Positions 1 through 6,069 of a DNA stretch of 53,327 nucleotides are shown piece after piece. The DNA lies in assembly GCA_017563195.1 (NCBI GenBank), contig JAFXDO010000037.1, positions 1-53,327 on the forward strand. The letters run 5' to 3'. The translations under genes and the position numbers were made by a program. Position 1 is the first letter of the stretch, and every line of letters starts with the position of its first letter. The notes beneath the pieces are model-generated. The model saw only the letters and a list, made by a program, of their open reading frames with translations, did not search any database and had not been told where the DNA came from. This DNA comes from Clostridia bacterium (GTDB lineage Bacteria; Bacillota; Clostridia; Oscillospirales; CAG-382).

Positions 1-6
1 CATCAA

Positions 7-41
7 AAATCCGCGATATACGCTCGTATTATCGCGGATTT
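7..41. terminator. Intrinsic bidirectional terminator hairpin
   Basis: A 12-bp perfect stem (7-18 pairs with 30-41) around an 11-nt loop. It is followed by a T-rich stretch on the plus strand and preceded by five A residues (a T-run on the minus strand), so it could stop transcripts from either side. It probably ends a gene left of the window. Confidence 0.7.
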
Positions 42-87
42 CTTCTTTGTCTTGCGACAAAACTATCTGATTTTAAGGTGCGTAGCA

Positions 88-195
88 GTTTTGCGCGTAT
101 GCGATTTGTTCTGTAACGACGGCGAAAAACGAAGGAATACCAGCGTATTTCAAGGTTTTTTGACTAAGTTACAGGGCAAAGCGGTAGCGCAAAAC
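88..195. repeat. Long imperfect palindrome, REP/MITE-like or structured RNA
   Basis: The stretch between the first terminator and glnA folds back on itself. Positions 88-96 pair with 187-195 (9 bp), 111-117 with 168-174 (7 bp), with partial pairing between them, and an A-rich block at 125-140 pairs imperfectly with the T-rich block at 145-160. The only open frame, about 52-252, has no RBS and no recognisable product, so I call no gene. Its size and shape suit a non-autonomous repeat or a structured RNA. No second copy occurs in the window. Confidence 0.45.
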
Positions 196-246
196 CGTTT
201 TCTCACTGTGGCGCATCGCCCAACCGCAGGCGTTTTTTATTGCGAA

Positions 247-1671
247 TTATAAATTGTAATACTTATCGAATTCCGCAGGATGAGGGATCTGCGAAAGCTG
301 ACGGCATTCCTCACGCTTATTCTTGATGAAGCTGTTGAGCAGCTCCTTCGGGAATACTCCGCCCTCGGTAAGGAACGCGTTGTCCTTTTCAAGTGCGTCA
401 AGTGCTTCCTCAAGCGACGCAGGAAGGTGATGAAGCTTTGCCTTTTCCTCGTCACTGAGGTGATAAAGATTGACGTCGTAGGGACCCCATCCATTTGCGT
501 GAGGATCGATCTTGTTCTTGACACCGTCGAGACCCGCCATAAGGATAGCTGCATAGCAGAAGTAGGGGTTGCAGGTCGCATCGGGGTTACGAAGCTCGAA
601 GCGACGCTTGTCAGGGCTCTTCGCATATGCGGGTATACGGATGACCGCACTTCTGTTAGAGGTTGCGTAACCGACGGTAACAGGCGCCTCAAATCCGGGA
701 ACAAGACGCTTGAAGGAATTGGTACTCGGGTTGGTTATAGCACAAAGAGCGGCGATATGCTTCAGCAATCCGCCCATAAAGTAATGTGCAGTTTCGCTGA
801 GGTGTGCGTATCCGTTATCATCGGAGAAGACAGGCTGACCGTCCTTAAGGAGAAGCATATGAACGTGCATACCGCTGCCCGCCTCACCATAGATGGGCTT
901 GGGCATAAATGTCGCGGTCTTGCCGTACTTGAGCGCGGTGTTATGGATGATATATTTGATCAACATGGTCGCGTCAGCCATAGTGGACATTTTTCCGAGC
1001 TGAGGCTCGATTTCAAACTGTCCCGACGCAGCAACCTCGGGGTGATGGTAGTTGATCTCGATGCCCGCATCCTTCATATGCATGCACATTTCGCTTCTGC
1101 ATTCATATGAAACGTCAAACGGCTTTGCGATATGGTAAGCCTTCTGCTTGGGAACAACGACACCTCTTCCCTCGCAGGAGCTGTTCCAGTATGACTGAAC
1201 AGCGTCGAGGTTAACGCCGATGCTGTTGGACTCGACCGACCAGCCTACGTTATCGAAAAGATAGAATTCAAACTCGGGAAGGATAAGCATCGTATCCGCG
1301 ATACCCGAATCCTGCATATACTTTTCTGCCGCAAGAACTATATTTCGCGGGTACTGAGCAAGCGGACGGTTTTCGGGCGAATCGATAATCATCGCATTAC
1401 CCGTCATTGTAAGCGTGGGAATCGAGCAGAAGGGGTCGATAAGCGCCGTGTCGGGATCGGGTATAAATACCATATCACTCTTTTCAACGACTGCATATCC
1501 ATAGTTTGAAGCATCAAAGCCGATACCGCTTTTCAAGGTATCCTCCGAAAAGTTTTCGGCAGGTATCGTCACGTGGCGATACTGACCGTTGATATCGACC
1601 ATCTTGAAGTCGACCATCTTGATTCCGTTATCTTTGATTATATTGAGTATATCCTGAACAGTTTTTGCCAT
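247..1671 (-). CDS. glnA: Glutamine synthetase type I (beta-like)
   Basis: Makes glutamine from glutamate, ammonia and ATP in the cytoplasm; the main ammonia-assimilation enzyme. At 474 aa it has the long type I length. Visible motifs are the ATP-site block MPKPIYGEAGSGMHVH, the NPSTNSFKRLVPGFEAPV block and the C-terminal PHPAEFDKYYNL. The segment NLYHLSDEE near residue 403 places a tyrosine where beta-type enzymes are adenylylated; no adenylyltransferase gene is in the window. I chose the ATG at 1671 over an upstream in-frame start because AAAGGAG sits just before it and the -10 box lies at 1697-1702. It is monocistronic, with its own promoter. Confidence 0.95.
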   Translation of the reverse strand: MAKTVQDILNIIKDNGIKMVDFKMVDINGQYRHVTIPAENFSEDTLKSGIGFDASNYGYAVVEKSDMVFIPDPDTALIDPFCSIPTLTMTGNAMIIDSPENRPLAQYPRNIVLAAEKYMQDSGIADTMLILPEFEFYLFDNVGWSVESNSIGVNLDAVQSYWNSSCEGRGVVVPKQKAYHIAKPFDVSYECRSEMCMHMKDAGIEINYHHPEVAASGQFEIEPQLGKMSTMADATMLIKYIIHNTALKYGKTATFMPKPIYGEAGSGMHVHMLLLKDGQPVFSDDNGYAHLSETAHYFMGGLLKHIAALCAITNPSTNSFKRLVPGFEAPVTVGYATSNRSAVIRIPAYAKSPDKRRFELRNPDATCNPYFCYAAILMAGLDGVKNKIDPHANGWGPYDVNLYHLSDEEKAKLHHLPASLEEALDALEKDNAFLTEGGVFPKELLNSFIKNKREECRQLSQIPHPAEFDKYYNL

Positions 1672-1696
1672 ATTTTTACTCCTTTGCGTTTTTTTC

Positions 1697-1725
1697 AGTA
1701 TATCATATTGAAAAATATCTGTCAA
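1697..1725 (-). promoter_or_regulatory. glnA promoter
   Basis: On the minus strand TTGACA (1720-1725) and TATACT (1697-1702) are separated by exactly 17 nt, about 26 nt before the glnA start codon. The short leader leaves no room for a glutamine riboswitch. Confidence 0.85.
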
Positions 1726-1764
1726 CAAACAACAAAAGAGGACCACTCAAATCCCTTCGATTCA

Positions 1765-1791
1765 AAACAAAAAGCCGCACTTCGTACGGTT
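1765..1791 (-). terminator. Displaced terminator of tRNA-Thr
   Basis: On the minus strand a GC-rich hairpin (1772-1780 with 1784-1791) ends in a T-rich run. It follows the partial tRNA-Thr 3' end at 1797-1819, so it looks like the original tRNA terminator, moved about 300 bp from the intact tRNA by the insert between the two tRNA-end copies. Confidence 0.6.
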
Positions 1792-1796
1792 CTTTC

Positions 1797-1819
1797 TTTT
1801 GGAGCTGGTGGAGGGATTT
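1797..1819. repeat. Direct repeat of tRNA-Thr 3' end (attR-like)
   Basis: Exact 23-bp copy of 2100-2122, the T-arm/acceptor end of the tRNA-Thr gene plus its first downstream bases. The two copies lie in the same orientation 303 bp apart, as expected for a site-specific insertion at a tRNA 3' end. No integrase gene lies between them. Confidence 0.75.
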
Positions 1820-1899
1820 TTTGTTTTAGAAAACTCCTCGTAAAACAATACGACCTGTGTTGCAAAATCAAGAGATTTATCGAGCAAAGGAATGTTCAT
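1820..1899 (-). pseudogene. 5' fragment of a four-helix-bundle (S23/IVP-like) gene
   Basis: An ATG at 1899, six bases after GAGGTGA (1906-1912), opens a frame starting MNIPLLDKSLDFATQVV. The DKSxxFA and V-x2-Y/E pattern resembles the N-terminus of four-helix-bundle proteins (23S rRNA intervening-sequence family). After about 27 codons the frame runs into the tRNA-Thr 3'-end copy and continues through the terminator to a TGA at 1762-1764, giving a 45-residue chimaera. I read it as a truncated gene whose promoter and RBS remain. The family match comes from a short segment and is tentative. Confidence 0.4.
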
Positions 1900-1919
1900 T
1901 CATCATCACCTCTGAATGC

Positions 1920-1948
1920 ATTATACCATATTGTACGACTTAATTCAA
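1920..1948 (-). promoter_or_regulatory. Promoter inside the tRNA-downstream block, copy A
   Basis: On the minus strand TTGAAT (1943-1948), a 17-nt spacer and TATAAT (1920-1925), followed by the RBS at 1906-1912. Same architecture and spacing as in copy B at 3675-3703. Confidence 0.75.
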
Positions 1949-2064
1949 TGCTTTGCGAAGCAAAGCTACCTTTTCTTTTATCTCTTCTCTCTTATCTTTT
2001 CTCTGGAAACGACAATTTGAGAGAAGAGAGAAGAATGAAAAGAGAAAAGTGAAAAGAACAAAAA

Positions 2065-2098
2065 GAAACGACAATCTTCTGTCGAAAATTGTCGTTTC
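2065..2098 (-). terminator. Hairpin terminator after tRNA-Thr
   Basis: 11-bp perfect stem (2065-2075 with 2088-2098), followed on the minus strand by a T-run. It is the first element of block copy A and probably replaces the tRNA's own, displaced terminator. Confidence 0.75.
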
Positions 2099-2099
2099 T

Positions 2100-2122
2100 T
2101 TTTGGAGCTGGTGGAGGGATTT
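2100..2122. repeat. Direct repeat in tRNA-Thr 3' end (attL-like)
   Basis: The 3' terminal part of the intact tRNA-Thr gene plus adjacent T residues, repeated exactly at 1797-1819. tRNA 3' ends are standard attachment cores for tyrosine-recombinase elements. Confidence 0.75.
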
Positions 2123-2177
2123 GAACCCTCGGCCTATTGATTACGAATCAATTGCGCTACCCCTGCGCCACACCAGC
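2103..2177 (-). tRNA. tRNA-Thr (anticodon CGT)
   Basis: Full cloverleaf on the minus strand: 7-bp acceptor stem (GCTGGTG with CACCAGC), D arm, anticodon stem ATTGA/TCAAT with loop TTCGTAA giving anticodon CGT (reads ACG, Thr), T arm GAGGG-TTCAAAT-CCCTC, discriminator T, and an encoded CCA at 2103-2105. Confidence 0.95.
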
Positions 2178-2207
2178 ATAGCACCCACATCTGCAGGCGC
2201 AAAATGG

Positions 2208-2236
2208 ATTATAACATTTTTTTGAAGGCTTGTCAA
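2208..2236 (-). promoter_or_regulatory. tRNA-Thr promoter
   Basis: On the minus strand TTGACA (2231-2236), 17 nt, TATAAT (2208-2213): a consensus promoter about 30 nt before the tRNA. Confidence 0.9.
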
Positions 2237-2281
2237 TACAATTTTCGGATTATTCGGGCTTTCATTCCCAAAAGCAGAGGA

Positions 2282-3289
2282 TCAGACGAAGTGCTTACAT
2301 CTTACCGAGAAAAAGTCCTTTACGTTCTTATTTTTCATAGGAGCAAGTACGATTATTCCTATCGCAAACACGACCGTCACGCCCAACCCGCCCTCGGGTC
2401 CGAAGGCGCCTCCGCTCCAAAGCGTCGAGCCGTTGTGAACAGTTGTAAACAGCGTTTCGGAAACGTCTCCGCCGCTGACGCTGCAGCCGAAAATATTACC
2501 CTGCGCGAAGTTCCAAACAGAATGTATCGCACATATCCCCCAGATGCTTCCTCTGCGAAGATAAAACAACGTAGCGAAAACGCCGAAGAGGAAGAGATTA
2601 AAAACTGCGAGCGGAGTTATGCCGGGATTTGCGAAGTGAAGCCAAGCAAAAACACCCGAATTAAGCAACAACGCTATCAATACACCTTGGTTCGCCGCAA
2701 CGGTCGTAAACAAAAAGCCTCGCAACATTATCTCCTCGCTTGCGCCCTGTATTATATATGCAAGGAAGAAGATCAAAATGCTTTCATACGACACGCCTGC
2801 ATTAAAGCCCCCGAAGGAAATATCTCCGCTCAAAATAGCACATCCGTACGCGAAGGAAAACATCAAGACACCGATGAGAAGCCCGACAAGGTACTCTCTA
2901 AGCATTCCCTTCTTAGCAAGCCCTACTGTGAAAAGGCGCCGCTTTTCGACTATAACGCAATATGCAACCACCGCAATGATGACAGCAACTGTCGAAAACA
3001 GGTTGACATAATTCACCCAAATCGGTGCATCTGCGTAAAATCTGGTAAGTGCCTCGTCGAGAGTCTTGGACATCGTTTCGTTATCGACGTCGCTTTGAGA
3101 CATAAGCGCGACCACCTCGGGATCTTCGGATACGGCGGCATAGGTCGGAATGGCTATGATAAAATTCGAACCGAGAGCACCAACCATATAGACGACGAGG
3201 CATATCAAAGCAATCAAAATCAGACTGCGTTTTTTTGTAGTCGCAGCCGTTTCATCTATTGCAGAATTTGTACGAAAGAAGCGAAGCAT
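2282..3289 (-). CDS. CPBP family intramembrane metalloprotease
   Basis: A 335-residue multi-span membrane protein of the CAAX-protease/bacteriocin-processing (Abi) family. Family signature motifs are present: SEEIMLRG (EExxxR), FAWLHF, and HSVWNF, whose Glu/His residues form the metal site in this family. Several hydrophobic segments precede the motifs, starting near residue 25. I prefer the ATG at 3289 because AAAGGA lies about 10 nt before it; the in-frame ATG at 3301 directly abuts that RBS. It stands alone between the two tRNA genes. The substrate is unknown; roles in prenyl-protein processing or bacteriocin self-immunity are only family possibilities. Confidence 0.85.
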   Translation of the reverse strand: MLRFFRTNSAIDETAATTKKRSLILIALICLVVYMVGALGSNFIIAIPTYAAVSEDPEVVALMSQSDVDNETMSKTLDEALTRFYADAPIWVNYVNLFSTVAVIIAVVAYCVIVEKRRLFTVGLAKKGMLREYLVGLLIGVLMFSFAYGCAILSGDISFGGFNAGVSYESILIFFLAYIIQGASEEIMLRGFLFTTVAANQGVLIALLLNSGVFAWLHFANPGITPLAVFNLFLFGVFATLFYLRRGSIWGICAIHSVWNFAQGNIFGCSVSGGDVSETLFTTVHNGSTLWSGGAFGPEGGLGVTVVFAIGIIVLAPMKNKNVKDFFSVRCKHFV

Positions 3290-3374
3290 CAAGCAATTCA
3301 TCCTTTAGAGTTTCTTGGTATATTTTATCACAATATATTTTATTAGTCAACACGAACTCTTGATGAAAAAGTAC

Positions 3375-3403
3375 TTGCAAAATGAAAAACTATGTGATAT
3401 AAT
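3375..3403 (+). promoter_or_regulatory. tRNA-Leu promoter
   Basis: TTGCAA (3375-3380), 17-nt spacer, TATAAT (3398-3403), 30 nt before the tRNA. Confidence 0.85.
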
Positions 3404-3433
3404 ACACCTTGCGCGATGAAGGCGCAAGCAATT

Positions 3434-3520
3434 GCCGGAATGATGGAATTGGCAGACGTGCTGGACTCAAAATCCAGTGGTAGCGATACCGTGCGGGTTC
3501 GACCCCCGCTTCCGGCACCA
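3434..3520 (+). tRNA. tRNA-Leu (anticodon CAA)
   Basis: Class II tRNA of 87 nt including an encoded CCA (3518-3520). Acceptor stem GCCGGAA/TTCCGGC, anticodon stem CTGGA/TCCAG with loop CTCAAAA (anticodon CAA, reads TTG), a long variable arm around 3478-3493, and a normal T arm. Confidence 0.95.
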
Positions 3521-3524
3521 AAAA

Positions 3525-3558
3525 GAAACGACAATTTTCGACAGAAGATTGTCGTTTC
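3525..3558 (+). terminator. Hairpin terminator after tRNA-Leu
   Basis: 11-bp perfect stem (3525-3535 with 3548-3558) followed by five T residues. Same hairpin as at 2065-2098. Confidence 0.75.
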
Positions 3559-3674
3559 TTTTTGTTCTTTTCACTTTTATCTTTTCGTTCTTCTCTTTTC
3601 TCACAAATTGTCGTTTCCAGAGAAAAGATAAGAGAGAAAAGTGAAGAGAAAAGGTAGCTTTGCTCCGCAAAGCG

Positions 3675-3703
3675 TTGAATTATATAATAATTTGTGATAC
3701 AAT
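3675..3703 (+). promoter_or_regulatory. Promoter inside the tRNA-downstream block, copy B
   Basis: TTGAAT (3675-3680), 17 nt, TACAAT (3698-3703), then an RBS (GAGGTGAT) before the ATG at 3725. Likely drives the orphan gene that follows. Confidence 0.7.
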
Positions 3704-3724
3704 TAACATAAAGAGGTGATTTCT

Positions 3725-4210
3725 ATGGTAAATAGCAACTTCAAACATATTGACCCAGATGAATTTCATGACAAAGAACTTATTTTTCACGATTGCGTAG
3801 CGGATCATGTTTCATGCGTAGATGGTATACTCCGCTTCCATTTTCCGGACGGTTTTTGGGTTACTCCTAACCATAAAGAAAGTCACTGTGATAAAGTAGT
3901 ACGGACAAATGCATCAGCTGTTGTTTTTTCTCTCAAAAACATTAATAATGCCTATGTTCGTGTGTTCACTCGGAATATTTTCAAGAAAACATATACAGAT
4001 GTTTGGGAAATAAATAAGCTTGTTTCCACAATAAACAACGGAGAATGTTCGATAGAATTTATTTATCAGTACAGAACCTATTTCGAGCAGATGTGGCATT
4101 GTGTAATTCATTCCAAGAAAAAGCCGTATTATAGGGAATGCCAACTGCACTTGCCGGAAACAGAAGCAACTTTCTTTTGGAATGATCTTCGTCCGGATCG
4201 TGAATGGTAG
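3725..4210 (+). CDS. Unrecognised protein, possible cargo of the tRNA-downstream block
   Basis: A 161-residue soluble protein that I do not recognise. It has no signal peptide or membrane segment; it is rich in His, Asp and aromatic residues (for example HIDPDEFHDKELIFHD near the N-terminus) and looks like a compact all-beta/alpha-beta domain. The ATG at 3725 is preferred over an in-frame GTG at 3716 because GAGGTGAT sits just before it. Its promoter and RBS lie inside the repeat block after tRNA-Leu, and it is more AT-rich than the housekeeping genes around it, so it may have arrived with that block. No function is assigned. Confidence 0.7.
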   Translation: MVNSNFKHIDPDEFHDKELIFHDCVADHVSCVDGILRFHFPDGFWVTPNHKESHCDKVVRTNASAVVFSLKNINNAYVRVFTRNIFKKTYTDVWEINKLVSTINNGECSIEFIYQYRTYFEQMWHCVIHSKKKPYYRECQLHLPETEATFFWNDLRPDREW

Positions 4211-4331
4211 TCTGCACTACTTTTAGGCTTTTTTACCTGCCCGACGGGGTTCGGAAAACCGCAAGTTTATGCGGAATGGGCGGTTATAAGTGATATATAG
4301 AAACTGTCAAATGATTTGGTAGGAGAGCGGT

Positions 4332-4796
4332 ATGTCAAGGTATGAAGAAATCGAGCTGACAAATATGTGTATGATTTGTGACGGCAAAGGAAACGTACTT
4401 GTCCAGAACAAGAAAAATCATCCAACCTGGTGCGGTTGGAATTTTCCGGGTGGGCACGTAGAAAGAGGGGAATTTGTCACACCGTCCGTAATCCGCGAAA
4501 TGAAAGAAGAAACCGGATTGACCATAGATAGTCCAAGGCTATGCGGAATTAAAGAGTTCCACAAATCAAAGGACGGAAAAAGATACATTGTTTTTTTGTA
4601 CGTTGCCAACCATTTCTCCGGTGAACTTAAATCATCCTCAGAGGGAGAAGTATTTTGGCACCCGTTATCTGAGCTGACGCACTCGGATAAGCTTATCGAC
4701 GGTTTTAGAGAAATGTTGCCCGTTTTTATTTCCGATGAAATTAACGAGGTTTACTACGAACGCTGTGAAGACGAACTGAAGACCATATTTTGCTGA
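4332..4796 (+). CDS. NUDIX hydrolase (MutT-like)
   Basis: 154-residue pyrophosphohydrolase of the NUDIX superfamily. The full Nudix box G-x5-E-x7-REMKEETGL is present around residues 41-63. The overall form, with CMICDGKGNVLVQNK near the N-terminus and F/W-rich middle strands, resembles 8-oxo-dGTP diphosphatases. GGTAGGAGA provides the RBS. It could clean oxidised nucleotides or act on another nucleoside diphosphate derivative; the fold cannot settle the substrate. It shares the bidirectional terminator at 4801-4829 with the convergent CCA-adding enzyme gene. It follows the orphan gene with 121 nt between, which hold no clear gene. Confidence 0.88.
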   Translation: MSRYEEIELTNMCMICDGKGNVLVQNKKNHPTWCGWNFPGGHVERGEFVTPSVIREMKEETGLTIDSPRLCGIKEFHKSKDGKRYIVFLYVANHFSGELKSSSEGEVFWHPLSELTHSDKLIDGFREMLPVFISDEINEVYYERCEDELKTIFC

Positions 4797-4800
4797 TTTC

Positions 4801-4829
4801 ATAAAAGACGAGCAACGCTCGTCTTTTAT
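4801..4829. terminator. Bidirectional terminator, NUDIX / cca
   Basis: A 13-bp perfect stem (4801-4813 with 4817-4829) with a 3-nt loop between convergent genes, with T/A runs on both sides. It overlaps the last bases of cca. Confidence 0.9.
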
Positions 4830-5971
4830 TTATATTCCTTCGCTTTTTCAAGCAGCTCTTCCCTGCTATTATTGATTTCCTCATTAATGACAGCGCGCAG
4901 GAGCGACGCAAGTACGGCCCCGAGCTGCTTGGGTGCAAGACCCAATGCGAGCAGATCGTTACCCTTTATCGCAAGGTCTGATATAAACAAAGGCTCGTTT
5001 GACGATAAGACGCGCGATGAATTGTATTCCTCATCCTCTCCGTAAACCGCCTTGCGATAAGAGACGACGATTTCGGCATCATCCCGTCCGAGCGATGAGA
5101 TATACAGCTTCAGCTCGGGTAAAGACGGGGGGATCGGAGTCGAAACGGAAAGCAATCTGCAGATATGCTTTGTACGATTATCGGCACGCAAGGCAGAAAG
5201 CGTCGCCTCAATGCCTTCACCGCATAGACAATACAAACGCATCGCCGCATCGCCCGGACAACGCGAAACCGACTTGAAGTCGCCGTTTGCGGGAATTATT
5301 GCTCTGATCGCGTCGATATATTCGTCGATAACGTATTGACAGTTCTTGCCGAGGAGAAGCTTATTTAGCTCGGTATAGATACGCTCACCCGAAACAGACT
5401 TGACCGTATGCGCAAGTGTATTTATTGCTTTTGCGGTTTCTGCTTCTATTTGAAATCCGAGAGTGGACGAAAAGCGGAGCGCGCGAAGAATTCGCAACGC
5501 ATCCTCGGAAAAACGCTTGTAGGGGTCACCGACGGCTCGTATAACACGTTTTTCTATATCTTCCCTGCCGCCGTGCGGATCGACGATACCGACGGACGGT
5601 GAATAGGCAATTGCGTTAACGGTAAAGTCGCGTCTCGCGAGATCTCGATAAACCTCGCGCACAAACGTCACCGAATCGGGGTGGCGCGAATCGCTGTAGC
5701 CCGACTCGACGCGAAAGGTAGTCACTTCAAAAGGCTGTCCGTCGACCATAACCGTCACGGTCCCGTGCTTGATGCCGGTTTCCAAAACACGCAAGTCCGA
5801 AAACACCGACTTTGTCTCCTCGGGAAGCGAAGAGGTAGTTATATCAAAATCATTGACTTCCCTACCCATCAGCATATCTCTTACGCATCCGCCGACGACG
5901 TACGCCTCGAAGCCTGCAGTCTCGAGTCGTTTTATGATAAATTCTGCATTTTCGGGTAAATCAAGACGCAT
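4826..5971 (-). CDS. cca: CCA-adding tRNA nucleotidyltransferase
   Basis: Adds or repairs the 3' CCA of tRNAs using CTP and ATP; class II nucleotidyltransferase/poly(A) polymerase family. In 381 residues it has the VVGGCVRD motif at 25-32, the metal-binding DFD (Asp41, Asp43), the RRDFTVNA motif and the RILRALRF segment typical of the family. The length matches CCA enzymes without an extra HD domain. GGGAGGTGG gives the RBS. It is transcribed alone from the promoter at 5991-6019. Both tRNAs in the window already encode CCA, so repair or other tRNAs would be its targets. Confidence 0.93.
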   Translation of the reverse strand: MRLDLPENAEFIIKRLETAGFEAYVVGGCVRDMLMGREVNDFDITTSSLPEETKSVFSDLRVLETGIKHGTVTVMVDGQPFEVTTFRVESGYSDSRHPDSVTFVREVYRDLARRDFTVNAIAYSPSVGIVDPHGGREDIEKRVIRAVGDPYKRFSEDALRILRALRFSSTLGFQIEAETAKAINTLAHTVKSVSGERIYTELNKLLLGKNCQYVIDEYIDAIRAIIPANGDFKSVSRCPGDAAMRLYCLCGEGIEATLSALRADNRTKHICRLLSVSTPIPPSLPELKLYISSLGRDDAEIVVSYRKAVYGEDEEYNSSRVLSSNEPLFISDLAIKGNDLLALGLAPKQLGAVLASLLRAVINEEINNSREELLEKAKEYK

Positions 5972-5990
5972 TTTTCCACCTCCCTGCCTT

Positions 5991-6019
5991 ATTTTATCAC
6001 ATACCGACTACTTTTGCAA
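5991..6019 (-). promoter_or_regulatory. cca promoter
   Basis: On the minus strand TTGCAA (6014-6019), 17-nt spacer, TAAAAT (5991-5996), 20 nt before the cca start codon. Confidence 0.75.
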
Positions 6020-6069
6020 CAACGCATTTTTTTATCGGTATTGAAATAGACTCTAACAGGTGATAAAGG

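Larger units (their letters stand above)
1797..2099. mobile_element. 303-bp insert at tRNA-Thr 3' end, non-autonomous
   Basis: The DNA between the 23-bp tRNA-end repeats (1797-1819 and 2100-2122) carries a terminator hairpin, a purine/pyrimidine-rich hairpin, a promoter, an RBS and the first ~27 codons of a gene, all reading away from the tRNA. Most of it is shared with the block after tRNA-Leu at 3521-3719. It encodes no recombinase, so if mobile it would need help in trans or be a deletion derivative of a larger island. Confidence 0.55.
1906..2103 (-). repeat. tRNA-downstream block, copy A
   Basis: Starting right after the tRNA-Thr CCA and read on the minus strand: a terminator-type hairpin (2065-2075 with 2088-2098, 11 bp perfect), a long T/C-rich arm facing an A/G-rich arm, a small hairpin near 1955, then promoter and RBS. 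It aligns over roughly 190 nt with 3521-3719, about 85-90% by eye, the two copies being inverted relative to each other. Confidence 0.85.
3521..3719 (+). repeat. tRNA-downstream block, copy B
   Basis: Begins at the base after the tRNA-Leu CCA and repeats the order of copy A: hairpin (3525-3535 with 3548-3558), T/C-rich arm, A/G-rich arm, small hairpin near 3657-3673, promoter, and RBS GAGGTGAT. Here the promoter leads into a full-length gene. I found no second copy of the tRNA-Leu 3' end in the next 2 kb, so no insertion boundary can be drawn. Confidence 0.85.

Noticed and set aside
1953-2225. Plus-strand frame containing WRDLNPRP
   Set aside because: It is the usual artefact of translating the complement of a tRNA T-arm; the tRNA-Thr gene explains it.
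2204-3346. 380-codon plus-strand open frame over the CPBP protease gene
   Set aside because: It has low-complexity charged composition and no RBS, while the opposite strand has EExxxR, FAWLHF and HSVWNF motifs.
3521-4830. Distal copy of the tRNA-Leu 3' end bounding an island
   Set aside because: No second copy of the T-arm/acceptor end of tRNA-Leu was seen before the cca gene.
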